Part shown: positions 17,228-26,056 of the stretch, piece after piece
Layout of the letters: each line of letters starts with the position of its first letter
Numbering within the stretch: position 1 is the first letter of the stretch
Position numbers and translations under genes: made by a program
Assembly (NCBI RefSeq): GCF_018122735.1
Contig: NZ_JAGRRD010000001.1
Span: 706,382 to 770,381 of the forward strand
Direction of reading: 5' to 3'
DNA: 64,000 bases
From: Azoarcus sp. L1K30
GTDB taxonomy: Bacteria > Pseudomonadota > Gammaproteobacteria > Burkholderiales > Rhodocyclaceae
Notes under the pieces: generated by a model
Databases searched by the model: none
Told to the model about the DNA's origin: nothing
What the model saw: only the letters and a program-made list of their open reading frames with translations

Positions 17228-17644
17228 TCAGGCAATGTCATCCGCAGGCCCGACCCAGCAGAACGGGTTGTGCGCGATTTCCCACAAATGGCCGTCGAGG
17301 TCCTTGAAGTAGCCGCTGTAGCCGCCCCAGAAGACCTTCTGTGGCGGTTTGACCAGGGTTGCGCCGGCCTTTACCGCGTGGGCCACGAGCGCATCGACCT
17401 CTCTTTCCGAGCCAAGGTTATGTGCCAGCGTGACGCCGCGAAAGCCGCTGCCCTCGGCAGGCACCTGAGCATCTTCGGCCAGCGCATCCCAGCCGTACAG
17501 ACCGAGCCAGGTGCCATTCAGGGTAAAGAAGGCGACCGAGGGCGGAGAGTCCATGCGCGGAAGGCCAAGCCCCTTCTCGTAGAATTCGGTGGCCGCGGCG
17601 AGGTCGCGCACGCCGAGCGTAATCATGCTGATTCGGGGTTTCAT
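17228..17644 (-). CDS. VOC (glyoxalase/bleomycin resistance) family protein
   Basis: A 138-residue single-chain vicinal-oxygen-chelate protein. It begins ISMITLGVRDLAAATEFYEKGLG and ends FKDLDGHLWEIAHNPF, the usual boundaries of the fold, with a possible metal-binding glutamate in LWEIAHN. Such proteins include isomerases, dioxygenases and antibiotic-binding proteins; nothing here fixes the substrate. It is divergent from the SbmA-like gene. Confidence 0.85.
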   Translation of the reverse strand: MKPRISMITLGVRDLAAATEFYEKGLGLPRMDSPPSVAFFTLNGTWLGLYGWDALAEDAQVPAEGSGFRGVTLAHNLGSEREVDALVAHAVKAGATLVKPPQKVFWGGYSGYFKDLDGHLWEIAHNPFCWVGPADDIA

Positions 17645-17946
17645 TGCGGCGCCCTCCTTGATGACCGCTGACTGAACGGGGAATGGTAAGGCGAATGGGC
17701 ATTTCCGCGAAGAGGCGATCGTGGGGGCGGGCGGACATTCTGTGTGTGCGTCGCATCGCTTGTCCGCGGCGAGACACGCAGGTGACCGACTCGGCGCGAT
17801 GGGCCGGTGCCCTCGGGCGTAAAGCGTTACATTGGCGGCTCACGTTCAGGCGCTGTTCCGGCCGCAGGGAACCGACCCCCATGCGGTCTCGTCGAAATAC
17901 CAGTTTCCGATTAACGCGGTCCGTCACCGAAGAGGACGTCCCACCC
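17645..17946. other. Intergenic region between divergent VOC and sbmA-like genes
   Basis: About 300 bases that should hold both promoters. A short inverted repeat GTAAAGCGTTAC occurs near 17819-17830. The reading frame of sbmA is open upstream through this stretch but its translation is unlike the SbmA family. No RNA gene recognised. Confidence 0.4.
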
Positions 17947-19185
17947 ATGTTTCATGCTTTCTTTCCCCGCCCCAAGTGGTTCTTTCTGTCCTTCGCCATG
18001 TGGGCCAGTGCCTGCGTGGCGATGTGGTACGGCTTCGCGGCCGACCTCGCCGTGCATTTTCCCGGCGCGCATGCCGCACAGGCGACAGGTGACTCAGCGG
18101 GGAGCGACCTGTGGCAGTACGCGTACATGTTCATGGCCTATCTCGCCTTCGTGGTGCCGTGGTCGCTGAGCCGCAAGCAACCGTGGGCGCGGTGGTCGGT
18201 GCTCGGATCGGCGCTGATCGTGTTCATCACCTGGTTTCAGGTCGAAGTGAGCGTGATGCTCAACGAGTGGTATGGCGGGTTCTACGACCTGATCCAGAAC
18301 GCGCTGTCGAAGCCGGGCAGCATTCGCGCAGCCGATTACTTTCACGAGCTTGCGACGGTGGCGTGGATCATCATGACGGCGGTGGCAGTGGCGGTGTTCA
18401 ACCGCTTTTTCGTCAGTCATTACGTGTTCCGCTGGCGCACCGCCATGACTGCCCATTACACCGCGCACTGGCAGCGCGTGCGTCACATCGAGGGCGCCTC
18501 GCAGCGGATTCAGGAAGATACGATGCGCTTCGCGAGCATCGTCGAGAGCCTCGGGGTGAGTTTCCTCGAGTCGGTGATGACGCTGATCGCCTTCCTGCCC
18601 ATCCTGTGGGTGCTGTCGGCCCAGGTGAGCGAGCTGCCGTTGATCGGCGAGGTGCCGCATGCGCTGGTGTTCGTCGCCATCGTGTGGTCGGTGTTCGGTA
18701 CCGCACTGCTGGGACTGGCGGGAATACGGCTGCCCGGGCTGGAGTTCGGCAATCAGCGGGTGGAGGCAGCCTACCGCAAGGAACTGGTCATGGGCGAAGA
18801 TCACGCCCACCGCGCCCATCCGGAGACGCTGTCGGAACTGTTCACCCGCGTGCGCTCGAACTATTTCCGGCTTTACTTCCACTATCTCTATTTCAACGTC
18901 GTGCGTTACGGCTACATCAATATCGGCCAGTTCGTCCCCTTGATCGCGTTGGCACCATCGATTGTCGCGGGTGCCTTCACACTGGGTGTCATGCAGCGCA
19001 TCCTCAACGCCTTCAACCAGGTGGAGAGCTCGTTCCAGTACCTGGTGAATTCGTGGACGACCATCGTCGAGTTGCTGTCGATCTACAAGCGTTTGCGCAG
19101 CTTCGAAGCCGCCATCGCAGGCCAGCCGCTGCCTGGCATCGAACTGACCGCGGAGGTGGCACTGGCACCGGATGGAGGACGTTGA
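17947..19185 (+). CDS. sbmA: SbmA/BacA-family peptide transporter
   Basis: A 412-residue inner-membrane protein close in length to E. coli SbmA (406). It carries the family signatures FHAFFPRPKWFF at the N-terminus, QVEVSVMLNEWYGGFYDLIQ, HYVFRWRTAMT, SQRIQEDTMRFA and RSNYFRLYFHYLYFNV. SbmA/BacA proteins are proton-driven dimers that import antimicrobial and azole-modified peptides and affect very-long-chain fatty acids. I start at MFHAFF, which matches family length. It stands alone on the plus strand. Confidence 0.92.
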   Translation: MFHAFFPRPKWFFLSFAMWASACVAMWYGFAADLAVHFPGAHAAQATGDSAGSDLWQYAYMFMAYLAFVVPWSLSRKQPWARWSVLGSALIVFITWFQVEVSVMLNEWYGGFYDLIQNALSKPGSIRAADYFHELATVAWIIMTAVAVAVFNRFFVSHYVFRWRTAMTAHYTAHWQRVRHIEGASQRIQEDTMRFASIVESLGVSFLESVMTLIAFLPILWVLSAQVSELPLIGEVPHALVFVAIVWSVFGTALLGLAGIRLPGLEFGNQRVEAAYRKELVMGEDHAHRAHPETLSELFTRVRSNYFRLYFHYLYFNVVRYGYINIGQFVPLIALAPSIVAGAFTLGVMQRILNAFNQVESSFQYLVNSWTTIVELLSIYKRLRSFEAAIAGQPLPGIELTAEVALAPDGGR

Positions 19186-19226
19186 GGCTTGGCGCCCTAA
19201 GGACAGGCGGGTTTCGCGCTGGCGAT

Positions 19227-19410
19227 CGGGCTGGGATGGGGATGGGTTCGGTCGGCCGTACTTCAAGCTCATCCCACTCCCAACCAGTCGTCTCGGCAAA
19301 GCCTCGCCGCTACGCTGGCAGCGAGCATTTCTCGCTGAAACCCCGGCGATGCCCTCCTTGAAGGAGGAGGCGCTCCATTCTTGCCCCTTCCCGGAACATA
19401 CAAGGGGGTG
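19227..19410. repeat. Dispersed palindromic repeat, copy 3 (degraded)
   Basis: A degraded copy of the GC-rich repeat. It has a G-rich GGGGATGGGTT arm, a middle module with TCTCGGCAAAGCCTCGCCG, a weakened palindrome CCTCCTTGAAGGAGG and the GGAACATACAAGGGG tail. The middle module is shared with the copy at 24.7 kb. Confidence 0.75.
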
Positions 19411-19514
19411 GTCGCAGCTGCGCCCTCCCCACTATCTCGCCTGTTTGCTTGCCGGAGCGCCTAATATCCTTAGGAGAGCAGCGCGACAACAAGCAACGGG
19501 ATGGAGGCGAGATC

Positions 19515-19778
19515 ATGCTGACGATACAGGACTGCATCGAACTGTCCGATCTGACTGAAGAAGAAATCCTGGCAATCGCCGAGCACGAACATGTTCCGGA
19601 GATGATCGCCGTGGAGCTGGGGTGCTATCTGGTGCATACCGAGAGCGGCGAGAAGCGGATCAAGAAGATGATTGCAGAAGATATTGCGGATGCCCGCGGC
19701 AAGGGCGATTACAAGCACGCCGCCAGACTCAAGCTGGTGCTCAAGCACTATCTCGACGAGCACGCGAACCTGAAATAG
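19515..19778 (+). CDS. Conserved hypothetical small protein
   Basis: An 87-residue soluble protein that I recognise only as a type of short conserved hypothetical protein with the N-terminus LTIQDCIELSDLTEEEI. It is acidic at the start and basic and helical toward the C-terminus, with no signal peptide. I start at MLTIQDC, preceded by GGAGGCGAG; the upstream extension is poor. Its last 38 bases overlap the end of the convergent glucosylglycerol-phosphatase gene. Confidence 0.75.
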   Translation: MLTIQDCIELSDLTEEEILAIAEHEHVPEMIAVELGCYLVHTESGEKRIKKMIAEDIADARGKGDYKHAARLKLVLKHYLDEHANLK

Positions 19779-21078
19779 GGGCGGGACGGGCGATATCTGT
19801 GCGCCCCGCGCCGCGGCGCGCTGCCAGCGTGCAGAAGAAGGGCACGTATTGCGCATGGCCGCCGCAGAAGACGACGTTCAGCCGCAGCGGATCGGCCGCG
19901 TCGGTAATGCCTTCCACTGCGGGCCACGGGGACAGGGTCGGGTCGGCTGCGCAGCGTTGCAGATGGGTTGCGTCGAGACCGGGGCGACGCACCTCGCCAC
20001 CGCTGCTGTCGACGTAGGCCACGATATTGCCGGTGCCGAAGGTCTCGCCCAGTGCCTGCACCAGCGTCAGGAAGCCGCGATCGCTGCCGCCCCGCAGGCG
20101 AAGGGACTGACCGTCGCGCGTGTGCGCGCTGGAGCTGACCGTATCGCCCACGCCGACGATGCGCGGCATGTGTGCTGGATCGAAACTCGACTTGGCAAGG
20201 CCCAGCAAGGCGTAGTGATCGCGAGGTGCCTGGCGGGCATTGAAGGCCTCCCCCAGCGGGTAGTGGCCGGTGTGCTGAAAATAGTAGTGATTGAGGATCA
20301 CCAGCACGCCGGTTTCCTTCACCGCGCCCCTGATCATGAACTGGAAATCGGTCGTGCCCGCATTGCCGTCGTCGCCGTCGCGGACAAGCTCGCGGGCGTC
20401 GGGGCCGCGTCCCTGGTTCGGTGCGTAGTGCACGAAGAATGCGTCCGCCAGGCCGACCGCCTCAGCTTCCTGCAGCAGGCTGTCCATGAAGGCTTCGAGC
20501 GCGCGCTGCAACTGGCGGTAGCGCTCGGGCTGCGCGCCGAAGCGCTGATGGAGAGGGTTGATATTCACCGTTGGCGACGCGATGTTGTCGAGCACGGTCA
20601 CGTCCACGAGTGCGTCGATGTCGTCGGCGTCGAGCGCAAAGGGCGGGCTTGCGAGCAGGTCGGCGAGGAATCGCACGGCGCGGGCCGGTACTGTGCTCAG
20701 GAAGGCCAGTTCGTCTGCACTGACACCGGGATGCGAAACCCTGCCATGGCGGTCCTGGAACTGCACACCGCCAGCGGCCAGGCCGGGCAGGTACAGGCCA
20801 TGCTGCTGCGCCCGCGTCGGGTGCTCGAGCGCCTTGTCGATGATGCCGTTTACTCCGCGACTGCCTATGTGCTCGCCATTGGTGAGCACATAGAACTGGC
20901 CGTCCAGTTGGCCGGCCGCTTCCACGTAGCGCGGTTCGATACTGCGCGTGAGCGGGTCGCCTACCAGTCCCATACAGACACCATCCAGGTCCTGGATAAT
21001 GAGCAGGCGATCGGTGGCGGCAAGGTCGTCGATCAGGTCGGTGTGATCGAGCACAAAGAGTCGGTCGGCATGGGGCAT
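19741..21078 (-). CDS. stpA: Glucosylglycerol 3-phosphate phosphatase (StpA-like)
   Basis: A 445-residue enzyme resembling cyanobacterial StpA throughout, e.g. LLIIQDLDGVCMGLVGDPLTR, FYVLTNGEHIGSRGV, GLYLPGLAAGGVQFQDRHG, DFQFMIRGAVKETGV and GGSDRGFL. QDLDG carries the HAD-type DxD nucleophile. StpA removes phosphate from glucosylglycerol phosphate, the last step in making the compatible solute glucosylglycerol. No synthase gene (ggpS) is in this window, so the partner would have to be elsewhere. The C-terminal tail beyond about residue 420 is unlike the family and overlaps the convergent small gene. Confidence 0.85.
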   Translation of the reverse strand: MPHADRLFVLDHTDLIDDLAATDRLLIIQDLDGVCMGLVGDPLTRSIEPRYVEAAGQLDGQFYVLTNGEHIGSRGVNGIIDKALEHPTRAQQHGLYLPGLAAGGVQFQDRHGRVSHPGVSADELAFLSTVPARAVRFLADLLASPPFALDADDIDALVDVTVLDNIASPTVNINPLHQRFGAQPERYRQLQRALEAFMDSLLQEAEAVGLADAFFVHYAPNQGRGPDARELVRDGDDGNAGTTDFQFMIRGAVKETGVLVILNHYYFQHTGHYPLGEAFNARQAPRDHYALLGLAKSSFDPAHMPRIVGVGDTVSSSAHTRDGQSLRLRGGSDRGFLTLVQALGETFGTGNIVAYVDSSGGEVRRPGLDATHLQRCAADPTLSPWPAVEGITDAADPLRLNVVFCGGHAQYVPFFCTLAARRGAGRTDIARPAPISGSRARRDSA

Positions 21079-21155
21079 GCCCTCATTCTACCGGTCGCAG
21101 CGGCCGTTCCCGACCGGGTCGTGCTTCAGCGCGTCGACATCTGCGCTACGTCGGC

Positions 21156-23546
21156 TCAATTCACGAGGCGGGTGGCAAACGCGTCGACCGCTTTCCAGTC
21201 GAGGTAGGTTTCGGCCGGAATCGGCTGACTGACCACGTAGCCCTGCGCCACATCGCAGCCTTGCGCGGCCAGATGTTGCCAGCCGGCGCGGTCCTCGACG
21301 CCTTCGGCCACCACCTCCAGATCGAGGTCGTGCGCGAGGTCGATGGTGGAGCGCACGATCACGTCGGAGTCGGTGTCCGACAGCATCGAGTGCACAAAGG
21401 ACTTGTCGATCTTGATCGCATCGACCGGCAGCTTCTGCAGGTAGGCGAGCGAGGAATAGCCTGTGCCGAAGTCGTCGATGAACAGCTCGATGCCCAGATC
21501 CTTGAGCCGCCGCATGCTCTCGAGTCCGCCGCTCGGGTCTTGCATCAGCGCACTCTCGGTAAGCTCGAACTGCACCCCTTCCGGCTCACCACCCCAGGTC
21601 GCCAGCAGGTTGCGTACTCGCTCGGTCAGTCTCGGATCGCGCAGGTCGCGCGCCGAGAGGTTGACCGCCAGTGGCAGCAGGACCCCGGCTTCACGCCAGA
21701 CGTAGCTTTGCCGAAAGGCCGCCTGCATCACCCAGTCGGTGAGCGGACTGATGAGCCCGCTGTGTTCGGCCAGTCCGATGAACTCGTCGGGCCAGAGCAT
21801 GCCAAGGCGGGGGTGCTCCCACCGCACGAGGGCCTCGACGCCGCACACCTCGCGATTCGAGAAGCGCACCTTGGGCTGACAGAAGAGGCGCAATTCGTTG
21901 CTGTCGATGGCGCGATGAAGGTCGCCGATGAGCGCCAGTCGGCGCGCGCATTCGCGGTCGCGTCCGCCGGTGTACAAGGCCATGCCGTGGCCGTGGTGAC
22001 GGGCCTGATGCATGGCGACGTTGGCGCGGCGAATGAGGGCGTCAGGTTCGGTACCGTGCCCGGGAAAGATGGCGATGCCGATGCTGCCGCCGGCATCGAG
22101 CATGACCTCGCCGATCGCGACCGGTTCGAACATCTCGGTCAGTATCCGCTGCGCGGTGCGCGACGCGGCGCCGGCATCGCAGTCGGGCAGCAGCACCGCG
22201 AACTCGGCTTCGCCCATGCGTGCGATATTCAGCGTCTCGGGCACCACCCGTGCGACGCGGGCGGCGATCTCGCACAGCATGGCATCGCCCTGGTGATAGC
22301 CCAGGGTTTCGTTGATTTCCTGGAAATGGTCGATGCCGAGCATCAGCAAGGCCAGCGGGCGATGATCGCGCTTGGCCGCCTCGACTTCCTCTTCCAGCCG
22401 TATGCGAAGGCGCCAGCGATTGGGCAGGCCGGTGAGGGTATCGCACTCGGCCATGCGGCGCACGGCCGCCTCGGCCTCGAGGGTGCGTTGGCGCGTGCGC
22501 AGCGTCTCGACGCCGAAGGCGAGGTCGTCCGCAAGCTCGCTGAGCAGATCGGCCTCGGCGGCATCGAAGGCGTCGGCTTCGGTGGCGGCGATCGACAGGT
22601 TGCCGATGACGGTGCCCCCCACGCGCAAAGGAAACGCGCTGATGGCAGCGTAACCGCGACGCAGCGCCTCATCGCGCCACAGCACCAGATCGGGATCATT
22701 GAGCACGTTGCGGCCGATACTCGGCTCACCGGTGCGGATCGCCGTTCCGGTGGCACCGCGACCCCGCTCGGCATCTGCCCAGGTGATGCGCAGGCCTTCG
22801 AGATGGGCGAGCTCGACGCCGACGTGGGCCATCACCTTGATGCTCTGCGCGGCGTCGTGCTGCGCGTAGCCCACCCAGGCATAACGATAGCCGCCCTCTT
22901 CAACGATGATGCGGCAAATCTCGCACAGCAGGGTGTGTTCATCCGTTGCACGCACGAGCGTCCGGTTTACAGCGCTCAGGGTCTTTCGTGCGCGATCCAC
23001 CCGGCGCAGTTCGTCCTCGGCGCGCGCATGGCGGATCGCCGCACGCATGGAACCGATGCCATGGGCAAGGCTGCGCGCGGCTTCGAACAGAAGCTCTATT
23101 TCGGCCGTGTGAAAGGCCCCCGCATCGGCCGGCTTTAACAGCAGCGCACCGAACGGGCCGGCTCCGTCCTCCAGTGGCAGCACCGCCACCCCGGCCGCTT
23201 CCGTGCCGCCGGCGCTGCCTGAGATCGACTGCACCCACGGCAGGCCGCGATGGAGTGCGGTGACGATTTCGTCCTCGTCGACCATCCCGTCTACCACGCC
23301 AGTTCCACGTGCAGCCATGCCGCGCAACTGGCCGCCATCCTCGTCCAGATAGCCGATCCATGCCCCGGCGTAGCCGGCCAGGTCGACCGCTGCCGCGCAT
23401 ACATCACGCAGCAGGGCATCCTCATCTGCTTCGCCGTTCAACATCGAATGAAGCGCACGCAACAGGGTCAAGGCCCGGCTACCCGGCCACGGCACCGCAT
23501 CGGGCTCGAAGTCGTCGGCTCGCCTTTCCGGATCGTGCATGTTCAT
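21156..23546 (-). CDS. GAF-GAF-GGDEF-EAL protein, probable c-di-GMP phosphodiesterase
   Basis: A 796-residue cytosolic signalling protein: two GAF-like sensor domains (about 30-165 and 190-340), a GGDEF domain (about 370-520) and an EAL domain (about 540-785). The cyclase motif is degenerate (GEAEF instead of GGDEF). The EAL domain looks active: EALVRW, NLSARDL, ELTES, DDFGTGYSSL, KIDKSF and the final EGVED. I expect c-di-GMP hydrolysis controlled by the GAF domains. The start at MNMHDPERR is chosen for its strong GGAGGTGAGG ribosome site; 45 upstream codons look untranslated. Confidence 0.88.
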   Translation of the reverse strand: MNMHDPERRADDFEPDAVPWPGSRALTLLRALHSMLNGEADEDALLRDVCAAAVDLAGYAGAWIGYLDEDGGQLRGMAARGTGVVDGMVDEDEIVTALHRGLPWVQSISGSAGGTEAAGVAVLPLEDGAGPFGALLLKPADAGAFHTAEIELLFEAARSLAHGIGSMRAAIRHARAEDELRRVDRARKTLSAVNRTLVRATDEHTLLCEICRIIVEEGGYRYAWVGYAQHDAAQSIKVMAHVGVELAHLEGLRITWADAERGRGATGTAIRTGEPSIGRNVLNDPDLVLWRDEALRRGYAAISAFPLRVGGTVIGNLSIAATEADAFDAAEADLLSELADDLAFGVETLRTRQRTLEAEAAVRRMAECDTLTGLPNRWRLRIRLEEEVEAAKRDHRPLALLMLGIDHFQEINETLGYHQGDAMLCEIAARVARVVPETLNIARMGEAEFAVLLPDCDAGAASRTAQRILTEMFEPVAIGEVMLDAGGSIGIAIFPGHGTEPDALIRRANVAMHQARHHGHGMALYTGGRDRECARRLALIGDLHRAIDSNELRLFCQPKVRFSNREVCGVEALVRWEHPRLGMLWPDEFIGLAEHSGLISPLTDWVMQAAFRQSYVWREAGVLLPLAVNLSARDLRDPRLTERVRNLLATWGGEPEGVQFELTESALMQDPSGGLESMRRLKDLGIELFIDDFGTGYSSLAYLQKLPVDAIKIDKSFVHSMLSDTDSDVIVRSTIDLAHDLDLEVVAEGVEDRAGWQHLAAQGCDVAQGYVVSQPIPAETYLDWKAVDAFATRLVN

Positions 23547-23780
23547 GACCTCACCTCCACAGACCCGACCCTGCCATACAAGCAGTACACGCCTGATGAT
23601 TGGACGCCAGATCCTCTTAAAGGTTAGCTCACGCCGAACCGCTTTTTCGGCCTCAATCGGGGGGCGTGTGGCTGACGTCACGGTACGGCGGAATTCGACC
23701 CGCCGGTACGCCGATTCCGCGTACGTGGCCAGGTGGCGGCAATCGCCAGGGGAACAAATCGGGTCTTGCTGTGGGTGGGG

Positions 23781-23809
23781 AATTGGAGAACACTCCAGCT
23801 ATCCCAATT
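23781..23809 (+). promoter_or_regulatory. Hairpin in the leader of the MgtC-like gene
   Basis: TGGAG-AACA-CTCCA forms a five-pair hairpin (23784-23797), and AATTGG at 23781 can alternatively pair with CCAATT at 23804-23809. The element ends 14 bases before the ATG, so it lies in the presumed 5' leader and could affect ribosome access. Leader control of mgtC is known in Salmonella, but that element is unrelated in sequence. Confidence 0.3.
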
Positions 23810-23823
23810 GTCACAAATCCGTC

Positions 23824-24591
23824 ATGACGCCGCTTTCACCCGAATCGCTGTTCAGCTATTGGTCGGCAAACGAGATCGCGACCAATATCGTGGTTTTCAT
23901 GAACATGGTCGGGGCGCTGTTTCTGGGCTTCATCGTCGGCTACGAGCGCTCTTACCATGGCCGTGCCGCAGGCATGCGGACCTACGGACTGGTCTGCGTG
24001 GCGTCGTGCGCCGTCACCGTCATCGCGGGCTATCCGGCATCGTGGTTCGGTGGTGCTGCGTTGCTGCAGAGTGCCTCCACCGCCGTCCCCATGCCCGACC
24101 CGACGCGTGTCATCCAGGGCATTGTCACCGGCGTGGGCTTTCTCGGCGCCGGCGTGATCATGAAGGAAGGTCTGAACATCAGCGGTCTGACCACGGCGGC
24201 GTCGATCTGGTCGGCGTCGGTAATCGGCATCCTGGTCGGCATCGGTTTTTATGGCGCGGCCATCCTGCTCACCATTCTGTCGGCTGGCTGCATGATGTAC
24301 GTGTCGAAGCTGGAATACCTGCTGCCGTCGCGCCACGCCATCGCGATCGTCCTGCATTTTGTTCCCGACTTCAAACCGGACGAGGCCAGCGTCGGCGAAG
24401 CAATGCTGGCGCGCGGCTACGAAATCGCCAGCGGTTCGTTCGCCATCAACTACAAGGGCAATTGTCAGGAGTGGCGCTTCGTTGCCGTTGCGCTCGGCAG
24501 AGGGCGGGGCGAAAGACTGTCGAAAATGTCGGTAAACCTGATCGGTCTGCCCGGCCTGGATAGCTTCAGCATTGCCCATGCGCGGAACTAG
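23824..24591 (+). CDS. MgtC/SapB-family inner-membrane protein
   Basis: A 255-residue protein with the MgtC/SapB membrane domain (about residues 20-165, motifs FLGFIVGYERS, AAGMRTYGLV, GIVTGVGFLGAGVIMKEG, LTTAASIW) and a soluble C-terminal ACT-like tail. MgtC proteins matter for growth in low magnesium and, in pathogens, modulate the F-ATPase; environmental homologues have uncertain roles. I start at MTPLSPES because the upstream frame is non-conserved. Divergent from the GGDEF-EAL gene across 277 bases. Confidence 0.87.
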   Translation: MTPLSPESLFSYWSANEIATNIVVFMNMVGALFLGFIVGYERSYHGRAAGMRTYGLVCVASCAVTVIAGYPASWFGGAALLQSASTAVPMPDPTRVIQGIVTGVGFLGAGVIMKEGLNISGLTTAASIWSASVIGILVGIGFYGAAILLTILSAGCMMYVSKLEYLLPSRHAIAIVLHFVPDFKPDEASVGEAMLARGYEIASGSFAINYKGNCQEWRFVAVALGRGRGERLSKMSVNLIGLPGLDSFSIAHARN

Positions 24592-24610
24592 TGAAGTGGT
24601 GCGCGCTTGT

Positions 24611-25053
24611 CCGTTCAGGGAAAGAACGGAGTCTCTCCCTTTTCGAGTGGGCATGGCCGGGGTTTTCACAGAGCATTCCCCGTTGCCGGCTTAGCGGAGA
24701 GGCTTTGCCGAGACGACCCATAGAGACGGGAATGGGTTCCGTTGGCGGCACTTCAAACCCATCCCCCTCCCAACCTCCCCCTTGAAGGGGGAGGAGCTCT
24801 GTTCTTGCCCTTTCCTGGAACATACAAGGAGAAGGAACCTACTAAAAAGAATGAACCCGCGAAGGCGAGGGAACCGGCTAATGAGGGTCGGGGGGGCTCG
24901 TCTCCCCCTCGTCTTCAGGGGTAAAGGTGGGGTTTCGTGAAGCGTCGTTCGCTGCCGCCTGAACGGCAGCCTCGTGGCGATGGCTGTCGGGTTGGGGTGG
25001 CACCGTTTGGCTCCCTCCCCTTCAAGGGGAGGGCTGGGGTGGGGATGGGTTTC
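24611..25053. repeat. Dispersed palindromic repeat cluster, copy 4
   Basis: Two blocks are seen. 24611-24837 has the CTTTGCCGAGACGACCCATA middle module, a GGATGGGTTT-type inverted arm, a perfect palindrome and the GGAACATACAAGG tail. 24895-25053 has degraded arms, a GAACGGCAGC module and a perfect palindrome followed by GCTGGGGTGGGGATGGGTT. The gap from 24592 to 25126 has no supported gene. Confidence 0.85.
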
Positions 25054-25126
25054 GCAATTGTCCCAACGACCCATTCATCCATCCTTGCCTTGAACAGACC
25101 ACCCCCACATACGCCAGACCACGCCA

Positions 25127-25507
25127 TCAGCCAAGTCTATGCAGCGCGCAGATCTTGTTGCCCGACGGATCACGCAGATAGGCAAGATAGAGCTTTCCCG
25201 CCGGGCTTTCGCGCACGCCCGGCGGATCTTCGCAACTGATGCCGCCGTTGGCGACCCCCGCCGCATGCCAGGCGTCCACCGCTGCCGTGCTCTCCGCCGC
25301 GAAGCCCAGGGTGCCGCCATTGCCATGGCAGGCCGGTTCGCCGTTGATCGGCTTGGTCAGGCCGAACAGGCCGCTGTTGTTCTTGTAGAAGCAACGTCCC
25401 TTGGGATCCATGACACCGGGCCCGAGGCCCAGCGTTCCCAGCACCGCATCGTAGAAAGTCTTCGAAGCCTGCATGTCGTTAGCGCCAACGAATACGTGAC
25501 TGAACAT
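25127..25507 (-). CDS. VOC family protein
   Basis: A 126-residue vicinal-oxygen-chelate protein of the glyoxalase-like group (starts MFSHVFVGANDMQASKTFYDAVL, ends LRDPSGNKICALHRLG). It is of normal length for one VOC module. Substrate unknown; the conserved histidine HVFVG near the N-terminus could bind metal. Reads in the same direction as the C39-like peptidase gene upstream of it, about 100 bases apart. Confidence 0.83.
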   Translation of the reverse strand: MFSHVFVGANDMQASKTFYDAVLGTLGLGPGVMDPKGRCFYKNNSGLFGLTKPINGEPACHGNGGTLGFAAESTAAVDAWHAAGVANGGISCEDPPGVRESPAGKLYLAYLRDPSGNKICALHRLG

Positions 25508-25604
25508 CTGTTGTCTCCATGTTGGAATTGAATGACCGTCATTCGGTCGGGTTCCTGTCCTCGTGCCTGGGCTGCGCGCCGTCGGCGGTCAGGGCTTGCA
25601 CCGC

Positions 25605-26021
25605 TCATGGCGTCTTCACCTCGATGAACCATTTCGGGTGCATCTCATCGAAATCCGTCCGGATATTCGATGGCAGGTAGCTGGCCGAGTCCAGCACGCA
25701 AGCATGACCATCTGCGCGCCTGAATACAACCCAGTGCCAGAAATCCCTGCCTTCTTCCCGGTGATGCTTGATAGACAGCAGGGCCAGGTCAGGCAACGCA
25801 TCCCACGACACGAACGGCGTCTCATCGGCGGACGTCTCGACGCCGGCGGCCGCCAGCATCCGCCGGACATGTCGGGTGTCCGACCACAGCGACTTGTCGT
25901 CCGCGTGAATACCCATCGCATTGGCGACGGCCTTCATCTCGGCGTAGGTCCTGCCGAGGATGTTGGCAGCGGCGGCGATGCCGCAGCCGGTGGGTTCTTC
26001 CTGTATGACGGGTTTGAACAT
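25605..26021 (-). CDS. C39-like cysteine peptidase domain protein
   Basis: A 138-residue protein with the layout of peptidase family C39-like proteins: Q7 and C13 in QEEPTGCGIAAAANILG, H96 in HWVVF and D111 in VLDSASY. C39 domains cut double-glycine leader peptides, but stand-alone ones also occur with other or unknown roles. No signal peptide or ABC transporter is attached and no precursor peptide gene was recognised nearby. I start at MFKPVIQEEP; upstream residues belong to a degraded VOC gene. Confident on family, not on function. Confidence 0.75.
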   Translation of the reverse strand: MFKPVIQEEPTGCGIAAAANILGRTYAEMKAVANAMGIHADDKSLWSDTRHVRRMLAAAGVETSADETPFVSWDALPDLALLSIKHHREEGRDFWHWVVFRRADGHACVLDSASYLPSNIRTDFDEMHPKWFIEVKTP

Positions 26022-26056
26022 GCGGCAACTCCGGGGCTGAATAGGGTCCTGCGGCT

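Noticed and set aside
17683-17946. Upstream extension of the SbmA-like protein
   Set aside because: In-frame but unlike the family; the ATG at 17947 gives the normal length.
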